Under the pieces are notes generated by a model that did no database searches, had not been told where the DNA came from, and saw nothing but the letters and a program-made list of their open reading frames with translations. A DNA stretch of 64,000 nt from Pholis gunnellus (lineage: Eukaryota > Chordata > Actinopteri > Perciformes > Pholidae): assembly GCA_910591455.2 (NCBI GenBank), contig OU342818.1:16674821-16738820 (forward strand). The letters run 5' to 3'. Below, piece after piece: positions 1 through 13,085 of this stretch. The translations under genes were made by a program, and so were the position numbers. Numbering within the stretch: position 1 is the first letter of the stretch; every line of letters starts with the position of its first letter.

Positions 1-2600
1 TCGTTGATCCTGTGATGATTGTATATTTATGTGTGTACTTGTCTTTAATCTGGCGGCGGATTACATCACACCCCTGTGGTTTTTCAATTACCTCAGTGAC
101 AGGCCGGGCAGCGGTAATGACCTGTGAGCGCTCGGTTCTGCTTTCTGGCTACGCCGGCCCTCCGTAAACCAGTTTGACTTTGGGTGTCCGTCGGAGCCGG
201 CCTGTATTTACACACAACTCAAACAAGTGGGGGTCTGCACCCTGTGTGAGGTATTCTGGCTCTCGATGACAAGACCAAGGTTGCCTAGTTCGCCTCTCTC
301 TCTCAGCCCAGACATGCTAATACCAGGAGGCTATGCTGATGGAAAAGGATAATAAAGCAATTTCTTTGTCAACAGCCAGGCGCGGATGATGTTGAGCCGT
401 TGCATTTGGAAAGGAATGCAGATTTCTCTAAGAGCTATCGTTCTCTTTTTCCTCAGGCCTCAGCAATGCTAACGCCCTGGCCCCTGTGCCCCTAGAAAAT
501 AATTCAGATGAAGTGGTCCCATTTTGAGCCTATCCATCCCCTCACATCCCCGTCCTACTGATTTGTAGGTAAATCATAGCTGTCAGTATAGTAGCAACCC
601 TGATTAAAGTTCAGGGGTTTAATAGATCATTTTAAATAACCCCCAAATTACTCCCCTCTCCCCAGCCGATCCACCTGGACCCCTGCCCTGGGTGCATGGC
701 AGTTTTCAGCCGTCGCGGGGCGAGCCAAGTCCAGCCTTGTGGTTCCTGCCTATTCCCCCAGGATGCTGCGCTGCAGGCCTAGACCAACATTCTCAGCTGT
801 GTTCAATCTGCTCTGAGACAAGCAGGCTATGAGAAAATGCAAAAGGAAAAGGCACTTGTGCGCACACACACGCACAACACACATACAGGAGGAAAGACAT
901 GGAAAATCCTGGACAGTTAGCGCACTTTGTTCACTTGGTTCAGCTGGAATCTGTCTAGAAACACCCTGACACACACACTTACACACACACAAACTGCCTC
1001 CACCTCTCAGCTCCCCGGGCGACTGGAGTCCGTTCCAATGAATCGTGTTTAACCATTCTAATCACACTTTAGCACATTAATCCTATTTTCAGTCCAAAAC
1101 ACATCTGAGACGACCGGCATGTGGCCCGCTGCCTTTTTATTTTTTATTTGTATTTTTTATTGCCACCGCAAATCGGATGAAACCCAGAGGCGGTTGCAGG
1201 CCCCTGCTTCAGCCTGCACTCTCACTGAACTTGGACTTTCAATCTCTTTTTTCAACTCGTAGGTAGAATTTATAGCATGACGCTGATGCCTTCACTCAAA
1301 ATACATCCCTGCAGAATTTAACAATTACCTCGGGTGAGGTAATAAGTAAAAGGCTCGGTATGAGGAAGTGCAGTTTCTTTTTTTGTTCCTTGATTAGGTG
1401 GTATTATTGTGTATCGTGTGGACACAGTCCCAGTATCTTATCAGTTTGACATCCTAAGTCACCAAGACAGCCGGATAATTTGAGCCCAATCCATCTGCTA
1501 TGTGAGCAGCCCTGGAGGGTGGGCCGGTCACGATACTGTATCTACACTCATTTAATGCTCTTGGAATACATTTGAGCTGCATAATTTCACTGTGGATCAT
1601 CTGGAGGCTAACAGTTATCAAGAAGAGGGAAGTTGTTGTTCTGTGGAATTACGTCTTTGGGGTCCCAAAAGGGGAAAAAAAGAGAAGGGGAAAAAAAGTG
1701 GGGTTTTCTGCCTCTTTTTGTGTGCGTGGAGACCTTGGCAGCAGTGGAGGTGTTTATAGCGCCTCCCAAGGTTCCTCCTGGAAAGCTACAGAAAGAATCA
1801 CAGATCTAACCTCTCCTGGAGCTCTTAAAACCTTACAGCCGGGGGTCCTGTAAAAGGTGCTGGTACATTGATAATTGAGCCCTGCAAAGCAAACAAATTG
1901 TCAGAAAGGGCGTTTTAATGGGCACTTCTCTTTTAGAGTCCATGTTAAACTGGCAAAGAGTGATATTCAAAATTATGAAAATAAACAAAAGGGCTACTCA
2001 TAGGAAAACAAATGGCTTGGAAGCTGAGTAAACTGAGTGACATCACCATGTCCCAGCTCAGCATGTGGATGGAATGATGTAATGGGAGCTGGAGCTGCTC
2101 GCCTCCATTGAGTCTAACCGTAAAGCCATTTAACCCCCCCCTTATGACCCAGCCATACACCCAGCCACAACGGTGCTCCGAGCGACATGTTTTAATTAAT
2201 CATATGGTTTATTAGACCAGAGCCTTTAACTAGGACTATTAGACACAGGAAAAAACACTTGTGACGGCATGACAAGTTCTCCTCTTAATGTGGCTGCTTA
2301 ACATAATGGTGAGAAAACAAGACATTAATCCACAAGGAAGTAAAGTGGGAGGGCAGGGAGCCGCGAGCGTTCTGCATAATCTCATGTCAGACGCAAACAC
2401 ACAGGAGTTAAAGTCAGAGTCCACAGCTCCTGTCCTCCGTCTGTCTGAGGTCAAACTGAGGGCTTGACCGAAACCGCTAGTTGGATTGTAAAAGTAAGAA
2501 AATTGTTTGGCTTCATTTCCTGTGTAATGAAAGGTACACAGTAATGATTACTATATATCTCAACCATGATTATGGCTTTAATAAAAACGAACTGCATGAT
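1..2600. other. Intergenic spacer, no gene recognised
   Basis: Short ORFs on both strands have no recognisable domain. The stretch looks unique apart from short CA runs near 860-990. AT-rich homeodomain-type motifs occur (for example around 1050-1085 and 2190-2235), but nothing allows a firm call. Confidence 0.5.
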
Positions 2601-2758
2601 AAAACCAAAACCACAACAAATACGTTGCCCTAACGAATTGCTGTAAATTAACGGTGAATTTTCAACGGTATCTTACAGTATTTCATAAAAACTAACATAC
2701 AGTTAAATGTTCATCCCTTGCATGTAAATTAACAGTAAATGCCGTAAATGAACAGTTA

Positions 2759-3331
2759 ATGACGTCAAGCATCATCCGTTTCCTACACTGGCTCCCTGTA
2801 AGAGCTCGCATCCAGTGTAAGACTCTGGTGCTAGCCTACAGGGCAGTGAAAGGAACAGCTCCTTCCTATCTCCAGGCCATGGCCAAGCCCTACACCCCCC
2901 GCCCGACCACTTCGCTCTGCTGCCTCGGGGCAATTGGTTGCCCCGTCGCTCAGAGGTCCCTGCGGCCGATCGACCCGATCACGGCTGTTTTCTGTCCTGG
3001 CCCCACAATGGTGGAATTGTTTTTCCCCACTGATGTCAGGACAGCAGAGTCACTGCCCATCTTTCGGCACAGGTTGAAAACTCACCTCTTCAAGAAGTGC
3101 TACCCTGAGCCTTCCACTTAGCACTTATTGTATTCATACTAGTTTGTAGCACTTATTGTATTCATTTGTTTCTGCACTGTACGTTTGCTCTGGTTTATGC
3201 TCTTAGATGCTTGTTTAAAGGAGATGCACTTATGACTTCTGGTGACTAGTAGTTCTCTTGAATACCTATGTTGAATACACTTATTGTAAGTCGCTTTGGA
3301 TAAAAGCGTCTGCTAAATGACTAATGTAATT
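2759..3331 (+). mobile_element. LINE 3'-end fragment (RT protein C-terminus plus tail)
   Basis: Positions 2759-3121 translate to a peptide with HWLPVRARIQ, LVLAYRAVKGTAPSYLQ, and TAESLPIFRHRLKTHLF, the recognisable C-terminal part of teleost non-LTR retrotransposon reverse transcriptase proteins, downstream of the catalytic domain. About 200 bp further on is the tail TTGTAAGTCGCTTTGGATAA (from 3284) and on to 3330, a 3' end shared by several fish LINEs and SINEs. It is a 5'-truncated, dead copy; no RT catalytic domain is present. The apparent ATG is internal to the original protein. Confidence 0.8.
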
Positions 3332-4640
3332 AACAATAACAGCAGACTACCGTAATTTAACAGTGTGATACAGTAGTCATTTTTTAGTGACAAGACGTGA
3401 CCGACTGCTCCTGAACGTGACTTTGGACACAACAGCTTCAGTTCATCCTTCTGAACACAGCCATGTGGAGATCAACCAAGGAGCCGAGGTAAAGTTAGCT
3501 TATCACCCAAAATTCAAAGTCTACATTATTGTTTTGTCTTTATGATTATTGAACTGTTAACATCTCAGATAATGTTTCACTTTGTCTGTTTCATTACATT
3601 ACGTTGCTAATATTGGCGGAGCTAGCTCTGTAACGTTAGCTAGCTCGAGCTCAATCAGCCTTAGAAAGGTTAGCTAGCTAACAGCATAGAAAGTTAAGTT
3701 AACATGAATAAAGTTAATAATTTTACAGTGTTAAGATGTAACATTAGTAACCTAACTTGTGTTTACTTGTGCTCTTATAGAACCGACTGTAGGACTGCAA
3801 ACGGGATGATTATCAAAAGGGAGAGCGGACCAGAAATCACAGACGTGTGTTCAAGACGATGAACAGTTGAGGTAATGCTAACAGTAACGTTATGTGTGTG
3901 TTATCCCAAGAGCAACATTACAACCAGTTCAAACTCATTTTAGTGTTGAAGTCCATTGTGATCCATTGTCTTAGCTTCATTTCTTCATCTAACGTAATCA
4001 GCTCATCACATAGTCTGTTCTTTTAAACTGTATGGTATTGTTGTATTAGCTTTTTGTAAAGACTTGCACTGATATGTTAACACATGTGAGGCACATGCAA
4101 ACCCACAGTTGCACACCCAAAGCTTCTTGTAAGTGTGTTTATCCTGGATGTCATAGAACTTTCCAGAAGTTTCTAAAGTTTTTTATTTTGTTTGTGTTAC
4201 AGTCACTCGTCATCAGAGATTGAGGATAACAGCCAGATGCTGCAGTCAAGTCCTCTTTCAAGGTGTTCTCTCTCGTTATTGTTTTCATTCATGTGAGTTC
4301 ATGCAGTTCAAAATAACTATAAATGTGTATAAGACTTGTCAACAAGCTAGACTGTGATGCAGTTCTATTACACTGTTCTTGATACTATTTGAATTCAGTG
4401 TTTCACTGTTGATGCTATTTTAATTCAGTGTTATGAGGTTATATAACCTGTTATGAGGTTATGCTCATGAGTTCAGTTAAGCTGGTCATTAAAGATTTTA
4501 TTAGTTTTCTTCTAAACATTGTGAGTTTTGTGATGTAATACAAATGTCCCTTTATTATTTAAGAACATGTAATAAACTGCAACAATTATGTATTGAATGT
4601 CTATTGTTATTCATGTATTGGTTGGGAATTAAATGCAAAA
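3332..4640. other. Spacer within the composite repeat region
   Basis: AT-rich DNA with GTTAGCTAGC-type words around 3600-3690. Three short segments bounded by plausible splice signals lie here (3420-3488, 3781-3871, 4203-4262), without a sustained reading frame or known domain. Confidence 0.35.
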
Positions 4641-4860
4641 GTAGCGGGTTGTATTACCCTTTGTAAATAAACGGTAACATTCTGGCATATACCGCAAAAT
4701 CATGGTAAAACCCAGTTATCCTGCCGTAATCCAGTATACGGTAAAATACCGTAACAGTAAATTACTGGCGTCCCTGCTGCCAGTAAGTTACCATTATTTT
4801 ACGGTGAAATAATTTAGAGTGAAGCATTTTACGACCCTGCCCTCCAAAACCACAACAAAT

Positions 4861-7800
4861 CTTTGATCTAACGCTTTTATTAGCTTAGGTTAGGGTTATA
4901 CAGAAATAACTTAGAGTAAGGGAAAGTTCATAGTTTGGATTAGAAATAACTACTCAAAGATTAGGGGACCTTCAGTGTCATGCTTAAAATTATAACCACT
5001 TGGTTAAAGCTGCTACAAGTAATTCATTCTGTGTTGATTTTGGCGGTCCAACACCCGACACCAGCGCTCCTTTACGAAGACCGGCAAAGCAGTGAGGTGA
5101 AGCTCTGCTCCTGGCCGGAGGAGGTGACCAAACCAAGAGACCATTGTTCCACCGTTGCTCCAAAAGAGAAGAGGCAGCAGGTGCCAGAGCTCAGATGTCA
5201 GCTTCATTTGCTCTCTAGTCGTTGTTTAAGTTGTCGAAGATGATTAAACTTGCTTGCAACAATTTCATGTATGTTTGACATAAATGAGAAAGTGCTTATA
5301 TATCTTATATTTGAGGAGCTGAAATTGGCTGATTTAGAAAATAACTATACATGATGCAAAATTTGGAAGCAGGTTATTGGAGTTATCATGCAGATCTGTT
5401 TGATGCGTTATTTGTATGTGGATCAGAGAAATGCCTTCATATTGTTGCTCTGTGCATTACATGTATAGAATATTGCCGTTTGTGTTTTATTGATTTGGTT
5501 TGTTGCAAATGGAGAGGCAGGACAATTGTTTTTTTTGGAATTCAGCATTAAATTGAGACTGTTTTATAAACACGTAAAAGTTCCTCACAGTAACTTTAAG
5601 GTTAGGAAATGGTCCTGGTCCTGGTTAAAAGAAACATTTACTGTCGATAAACAGGAAACAACAGCGATCTACTGTATTGGAGCACAACGGTATGTACTGA
5701 AAAAAGAAAAAACGGTGGCGAACTGCTGTCTTTTTCCCACTTCTTTACTTTTATGTGGACATGATTGCGGTTGTAATTGTATGTGTTGCCAATTTATGAA
5801 GAAACATCACATGACAGGATTAGGTAAATTCCCAGTCATTGTGAGTGAGATCAAGATTCCCATGTAAATATAACATTTTTGGAAGACGTTGCCTCTTCTT
5901 TTATACTATTGACTTAATAAATAAAACAGCAAATCAGATATTCAGGTAAATAATATGTCAAGAAGTGAAAGTAAAGTGTCAAAATGTCACAATGTCCTTA
6001 CACTTCAAGATAACCCCAGAAACAATTTGGTAAACAAGTCAACTCTTAAATGTTGAACATCTTATTATGGATTTAATAAATGGACAGTGAACATTTGGTA
6101 TGCCAGTACAACCTGTAGTAAACCTGACTTTCTTAGATCATCACATATTTGTGGAGGCCAACCAGAAAGGTAGCATCTCACTGGTTCAGCCAATCGGATT
6201 TTTCCTTTGGATTTTGGATTATTGCTTAAAATAAGGTCTGTGGCAAACTCAAGTTTATGATACTTACACATTTTGTAAATTCAGATAGAAAATCGTCACA
6301 AATGAACGTCACTTTTATGATTTTTGAAGTGTGAAGGCTTTTGCCAGAAGTAAAAAGCTAACATTAGGCTATAAACAAACTACACCACCGGTGCGTGAGT
6401 ATTTAACAAGACTGTAAAGTCGGAATAGTCGGCTTGAAGACGTTTTGCATAGTCTTAAGCCATACAGTAGTGTATACAATGACGTCAGTCAGCAGAATTT
6501 TGTTGCTTTTTGGTGCAAGATGGTGATACTTATGCACCCTGTACATAGTGCTTGACTGGACATTTTCTTATGCTGTCTGTTCCCAGGCAGTGTAGTCAGA
6601 GACTGCTAGTGATCCCTTTCTCCACTTGAGCTTGGACCCATTACATGATGCCAACTGGAGCGGAGCGGGGCTGGAGCATGTGCTGAAACGCACAGCTGCT
6701 CCGTGGTGCTGGAACCTGGCCACTTGGAACAGACTTCCTCTCAAATATACAGTATTCTAAATCACACGCTGCACTGTGAGATGTACAGATGGAAACAGAT
6801 GTGGCTAACTTTTGTTTGGTCACTCACCGGTCAGCAAGAGTCACAGTGGGAAAGAAAAGCAAGTACCCACTACTTGTGGTCGACTTGAAGGAGGCCAAAG
6901 GAACAACCGGGACCGGCACGGGCATCTTTGGAGCCCAAAGCAGTCAGTCCCATCCCTACCAGACCATCTAAAAGTTCAGTGTTCTTTAATATTATCATAA
7001 GTCATACTAAAAGTTACAACAATGATGCCTCAGGAATGTATTGTATAATGTACATGGCATTTAATGTGAGACTGAGGTTGGCAAGCAATAAAACACACCC
7101 TTGCTCAATTCAGGACAGTCAGGGGTTTTGCTGCTATACGTGGTCTGGTATGATCAGAAGCTTATGGGGCCTATCATTATGCTAACATTAGCCACCATAA
7201 GCTACTGGTATAGTCCAACCAGTAGTTTACGGTGGCTATTTTTGTGCTAACATAGCTACCATAAGCTACTGGTCCGGTTTGACAGTATTCTCCTGAAACA
7301 AAAATAATACTGCAGCACAGTTGCAGACCTACTGCCTGGCACTATTACACCCATCGTATTAAACTAAATTAAATTAAATTGAAATACTGTCGCTGTCCTG
7401 TTGGTCTTGATTGACAAAGACTTTGTGATAGCATTATGAGATAAAACGGTTATCGTGAAAATGCCTTTGTAAAAATAATATATTGAGTAAGAACTCTTTT
7501 TAGTTGTTTTACAATTCCATGGTTATATTATATATTGAGTCTCTTTATTAATTTCATTTTTACGGCGCACCACATCTCTCATAGAGGCACGGTGCCTATG
7601 GAGTACACCATACTACAGCCATTTAGAGGAAATGTAGATCAATCTCACTCAGTCTTATAGGCTGAGAGAGATTCATGCAGAACATTACTGACAGCTTAGA
7701 TGTCACATGGCCATTGAAATGGATGATGTAAATTGCTCTGCAGTTCCTCAACTCTGATTCTGTGAAATATTTGAGGCCCGAAAAAGGCTGAAAGCGTGCT

Positions 7801-8705
7801 AGATTTTCCCACTCAAAAAAGTTTTATATTAACTTAACACATGGTCTGAGAATGACTCTTTGTTTCCTCCCTTTTCCACAGCCACCACTTAAAGCTGTGC
7901 AGAATAAATAAGCTGGCAACGCAAGGAAACACTAGAGAGATAGAGTGTGTTCTCTGGAGTCGTGCCACTGCTTGGTTGTCAATGTGAATGTAAGTAGGCC
8001 GCAAGTGTGAGCAATCACTGGAAATTATACGCTTTTAGAGGGATTTGATATAAAGGTATTAAGCCGGTCTGAGATGTTTGGCAGCCCAAATCTATGGGAA
8101 TTATATTCATGGACATAATATGCACCACAACTGCGGTTTCTTGTCAATTCCATCGTATTGCACATTTTCCAACTGTTTGTGAGCGTATGAAGTGGATCCC
8201 AGCAGATTGGTGTAATAGGATAAATGTGGCTATGGAGTGGGCTCGGGTCCGGCGAGGGCACCGCATGGTAGGTGGGATGGAAACTCTACTCCTCAGCCTG
8301 TCTCCCTTTCCCAGAGCCTCTGCTCAACTTGTAGCGTCATTGGAAACTTGAGGAAGCCTCTAACAGGCTGCTGAAGGGAGGATGGTTAGGATGAGCCAGG
8401 CCCGTATTCACTTTGACTCCACTTTTTCCCCCTCCTTTTCAACAAAGCCCTCTGTGATGGGGGCGAACGGCAAGTTAGGAATGATGTCTGCTTCATTCAG
8501 CATACGGGACGCTATGGTTCAGTCTACCATCAACTCCCAGTGTGGCCAATTGCAGTCGGCACACAGCCATGCAATCAGGTCCAAATTTCAAGCTCTGTTT
8601 GGTTCGGCGTCCAACGTGGTTTCTCTGAGCACGCAATGTCGGGGTGTTATGACAGTACACTCGTGTTTATCAGGTCAGATGTAACTGATATCAACCAGGG
8701 TGTCC

Positions 8706-8706
<1 letters not shown>
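4861..8706. other. Intergenic spacer, no gene recognised
   Basis: Several short ORFs (for example 5490-5867 and 6928-7185) show no domain, signal peptide or homology I recognise. The only structure noted is an imperfect palindrome at 7191-7236. The DNA is AT-rich and otherwise featureless. Confidence 0.5.
7191..7236. repeat. Imperfect 18-bp inverted repeat (hairpin)
   Basis: The arms GCCACCATAAGCTACTGG (7191-7208) and CCAGTAGTTTACGGTGGC (7219-7236) pair with two mismatches around a 10-nt loop. A third direct partial copy (AGCTACCATAAGCTACTGG) follows at about 7254. Confidence 0.7.

Positions 8707-8746
<40 letters not shown>
8707..8746. repeat. (TG)20 microsatellite
   Basis: Uninterrupted TG dinucleotide tract of 40 bp in spacer DNA. 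Confidence 0.97.
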
Positions 8747-8748
<2 letters not shown>

Positions 8749-11204
8749 ATCACTGCACAGCTGGAGGGGCGATCCGTTCCTGCCGCTTCAGGTCTGATTG
8801 TAAATGGTCAAACCTGATACTGAAACTCAATAGGTCTTTATACCCCAGTGTTTCCTCCAATGCTTTGAACATTCGAGTTCTCTGCATTCTGTATCTTCAC
8901 TCTTTACTTCTATTTCTCAAAATGAATACTACAAACAAGATGAAGGACAAAAGCATGGCCATTAACTCTGGATTGTACTGTACAAAAAACAAACCAATTT
9001 TTTACTGATGTCCCAAAAAGAAAAACGGTCTACGTTCATCAATTAACAATAAGATTGTGTTGTTTTCTGTGTGTTGAGGATACATTAACGTTGGTTACAT
9101 ATTTTTCCTTAAAGTGATGGAGTCTGGAGAAACAGGCAGTAGTACCAGCAAGGGAGCAAAGCGATGTACTGCTATGGACGGGGGCAGTAGCTAAACATAT
9201 ATTAAACACATACAAAAATCTGTATTATGACCTTTCCGTCAAACAGCCCTTTTCGACAGGAACTGAAGCTGTTATCTATGCTCTTTTCAAAGCCAAAAGA
9301 CTCCTTTGACAAAAAACATTTGTACATCACAGAAAACAGAAGTTGCTGCCTCGATCGGTTAGTATGTTTGTGTTATTGTGTGACTTTTGTATTTAAAAGG
9401 GTTAAACTATGTTCACATTCATTCCAAGGATCTAACTATCAAAAGAATATATTGTTCTTTATTGCTAACACTTAATTAATATATTCTTTGTATATAAATA
9501 AGTCAAAGAAGGACTCAAAAGGCAACTACCCACTGTATTATATAGAAATTATACAGTCTTTGCCTCTTAGAAAATGACAGTCAATTATTGAATTCTGCAA
9601 TATCTACATGCCATGATCACATTTCCTCTTTCTTAAAATGGAAGATCTCATTCATAAAACATCTCCCGGGGGGGGAAATAACAGCAAATGGAGTAACTCT
9701 GTCCACATGTATTGAATATGAGATAAATTAAGCATTATAGCAGGAGGTATGCCACTCTAATTCTCTATCTCCAATCCATCTCCTCATATCAATACAATCT
9801 AATCCAGCCGAGGCTGAGGCCAAGAGCAATATGCACTTATTGGAGCGGTGCATGTTTGTGCTGATGGTGTATTCATACAGTGGACAAATGAATAGATTTT
9901 TTTATTCATCACCGACATGCTGTTATCAAATTCTTATGTTTGCTACATGAAGTTGACGTGACGCCAAAGCTAAAATGTATTTGTGGAATTCCAGCGGCCG
10001 GGTCGAGCCATTATTCGCTATAACAGATAGCTGTGCCTGATATGCACCTCCAACTTTCATTTCTCGCTCAGAGACTTGAGATTTCCCAAGCCTCATGTAG
10101 GGATAAGAAACTTTCATATTGCTTGTTTTGACATACGAGTGTGTTAAAATTGCCTGCCAATGCAAAGCCATTTGCCTTGTCAGAGGTTTCGTAGCTGCAC
10201 GAAAATGTGTTTACTGTGGAGGATCTGGTGTGACTTGTCATCTCTGAGGGATATCGTAGAGGAGGAGAATGAGGAAGCGATTCCAGGTGCTTTCGTAGTC
10301 TTTTACATTCAAATATTGTGCGTGTATAGTAGAGGAAACATTCTGAAATGTATAATATGTCCCTCTAACGGGCTACGAGAGACATTTGCAATGGAAGCCG
10401 GTGAATAAAGCTACAAACTAATGCCCAACTCTCAACTTTTTTTGGTGCATTAATGATGTGATGATGCATCATCCAATCATGTTTTTTTTTCACCCTGTTC
10501 CATTCAGTCAAGAAAATGCTGTTAGCCAGTGTTATTTAATGATGTCAATGTGCGCGTGACTAACAATTCCATGGTGACTCACCGTCAATGTAGCTGACCA
10601 CGCTTTGTTGCTTTTGTCGTTCATAGCATGAACATAGCATTGCTATTGCATTTCTTAGTTTCTTTGGGCAGTAACAATGACATTTAACCTTGAACTTTCA
10701 ACTTTCATGCAGTGGATGGTTATCATGTTGGTCTTGTCATGGTCACCATATCTGCTAAGGAAAACTTCTAGATGTGGTTGAAAAAACTAGTAAGTAGAAC
10801 ACGAGGGTAAAAAAAAAAAAATCAAATTTCTGTGCCCAAGGTCACGAATGAAATGTCATGCTCCACCTCAGAAACGAAACTACAGTACATAAAAGAAAAT
10901 CCAATTTCCTTTAACCAAAAACTTGTCACATGGCAAGAGGGATTCTTTAGCTGCTGATTTCCTGGGAGGAAGCCTCGAAGCCTTTTTTGAAAACCACAGT
11001 GGGGATCATTTTAGGCCAAACATACCAAAGAAAATGTTGGCATTAAACATTTCTACAAACCAAGGGTACGTTGAATCTTGACGTTGAAGAACCAAAAATA
11101 CATTTCAGGAATACGTTTCATATCAGCCTTGTATCAGGCTAGCAGAAACGCAAAATGCTAAGTGATTAATGTTTTTTGTTAAAATATCAATGTCTATCTA
11201 CGAT
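8747..11204. other. Intergenic spacer, no gene recognised
   Basis: AT-rich DNA with short ORFs only (9227-9475, 9926-10171, 10160-10408), none with a recognisable domain. Confidence 0.5.
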
Positions 11205-11645
11205 GTAACGTAAGAAACTTAACATAACAACGAAACATAACAACATAATGATGTAAAGTAACAACATAACGTAACAACATAACTTAACAATGTAAAGTAA
11301 CAACGTAATGTAACAATGCAACATAACAATGCAGCGTAACACTTAATGTAACTACATAACGTAAAGTAACGATATAAAGTAACAACGTAATGTAACAATG
11401 CAAAATAATGCAGCGTAACACTTAATGTAACTACATAACGTAATGACGTAAAGTAATGACGTAAAGTAACGACGTAGCGTAACGACGTAGCGTAACGACG
11501 TAGCGTAACGACGTAGCGTAACGACGTAGCGTAACAACGTAGCGTAACGACGTAGCCTAACGATGTATCGGAACGACGTAGCCTAACAATGCAACATAAC
11601 GCAATGTAACAACGCAACTTAACAACGCAATGTAACAAATGTAAC
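11205..11645. repeat. Degenerate GTAACAACATAA / GTAGCGTAACGAC minisatellite
   Basis: About 440 bp of 10-13-bp units built on GTAAC-A/G-AC. The most regular part is 11470-11570, where a 13-bp GTAGCGTAACGAC unit repeats about eight times. On the minus strand it reads as long Tyr/Val/Leu/Arg-rich frames, including a 235-codon one starting at 11926. Their composition only mirrors the repeat, so no protein is called. Confidence 0.85.
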
Positions 11646-12710
11646 AAACACATGGACATTTGACACATGGTTTGCAGAAACATACAGTACAATACATTTT
11701 TTCCTGGAGACTGGGCAGAATTAGTTGAGACTGCAATGAAAAGGTTGAGGAAGCCATCAATGCAGTAAAGCAGGTGTACTGGAATATTATAGGTATAAAA
11801 CAATGAAACTTCAAGGACTGGTGGATCTTTTTTTACCCTCTTATCTGTTGCAAAAGACAACCTGCGAAAATGGATAATTCCATTAAATAAAATGAACAAT
11901 GAGGAACAAAAATAAACTCTGACCACATGAATGTTAATGTTTATATTGACTATGTATTAGCTCTCGTCAGCTTCCCTCCTCCTCATCAAAGCCAGTCATG
12001 TCACGCTCTATAATTATTTTCATATGGACTCTGAAAAGGCAGGTTTCATCAGCCGCTCTCATCTGTCACCTAAAGCAAGACAAATGAGGGAGCAGTTCAT
12101 GTTCATGTACATTTCTGCGCAGACTACACAAAGCCCATACATTAAGCTAGCTAGGTTCACTGCAAAGGCTAGCGCTGGTTTCCTGCAGCCTGAGATCAGA
12201 TTCACCTCTTTGATTTTTTTCATGTGTAACGCACCCTGCCAGCTGCTGAAGCTGGTGTCAGAACGGCTTAATTCTCCCGCAGGGGTGTATTGATGAATTC
12301 AGTAGAACACTCTAAGTTACAGCTCAGTTAATGTGAACACTTTACAGGACATGATGAAATGCTATATGTTTTTATTTAGATGGAAATCATACAGCCTGTC
12401 TCTGACACTATTCGTGGAATAGATTTGACCGTGGACATACTGCTAGATGTAGATATTGACATCACTTTCAGACATATTATCTCAAATGAATGAATTAGAT
12501 TAGATGTAGATACACAGAGGTCGAGAGACGTACAGATACACATGTAAGCCTTAATAAAGACAGACAGTAGATGAGATCTGATGAGACATACATAACAGAC
12601 GTACTGCTATCCTCTGATTTTAGGAATACTGACTCATACATGGAAGTGGAGACACCACAGGTGAACAGGGTAACAAATAGAAATCGTGATTGTTTGTTTA
12701 AATATGCATA
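11646..12710. other. Intergenic spacer
   Basis: No gene or clear repeat seen. The short frame at 12024-12293 has no recognisable domain. Confidence 0.45.
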
Positions 12711-12712
12711 TA

Positions 12713-13081
12713 CAGGACTGTCTCAGAAAATTAGAATATTGTGATAAAGTTCTTTATTTTGTGTAATGCAATTAAAAAAACAAAAATGTCATGCATTCTG
12801 GATTCATTACAAATCAACTGAAATATTGCAAGCCTTTTATTCTTTTAATATTGCTGATTATGGCTTACAGCTTAAGAAAACTCAAATATCCTATCTCTAA
12901 ATATTAGAATATCATGAAAAAGTATACTAGTAGGGTATTCAACTAATCACTTGAATCGTCTAATTAACTCGAAACACCTGCAAGGGTTTCCTGAGCCTTG
13001 AAAAACACTCAGCTTGGTTCAGTAAACTAAATCACACGTATGGGGATTATCACAATATTCTAATTTTCTGAGACAGTCCTG
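12713..13081. mobile_element. Mariner/Tc1-type MITE with 35-bp terminal inverted repeats
   Basis: A 369-bp element flanked by TA on both sides (12711-12712 and 13082-13083). The termini CAGGACTGTCTCAGAAAATT... and its reverse complement agree over about 35 bp (12713-12747 and 13047-13081). TA duplication and this terminus are typical of non-autonomous mariner-like elements in vertebrates. There is no transposase ORF; mobility would depend on an enzyme in trans. Confidence 0.85.
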
Positions 13082-13085
13082 TATA

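Larger units (their letters stand above)
2622..4843. repeat. ACGGTAAA-type repeat, interrupted by a LINE fragment
   Basis: Both edges (about 2635-2760 and 4655-4825) are dense in CGGTAA / TTACCGT / AACAGTAAAT words, and the pattern resumes after the LINE at about 3345. The whole is bracketed by the 17-nt direct repeat CCAAAACCACAACAAAT at 2605-2621 and 4844-4860. I read this as one mobile or repetitive insertion, later hit by the LINE. Family not assigned. Confidence 0.45.

Noticed and set aside
2759..3121. Host gene with a 120-residue protein
   Set aside because: The peptide is the C-terminal part of a fish LINE protein, 5'-truncated and followed by a LINE tail.
11219..11926. 235-codon minus-strand ORF, the longest in the window
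   Set aside because: Two thirds of it is the translated GTAAC minisatellite (Tyr/Val/Leu/Arg periodicity), with no domain or splice context.
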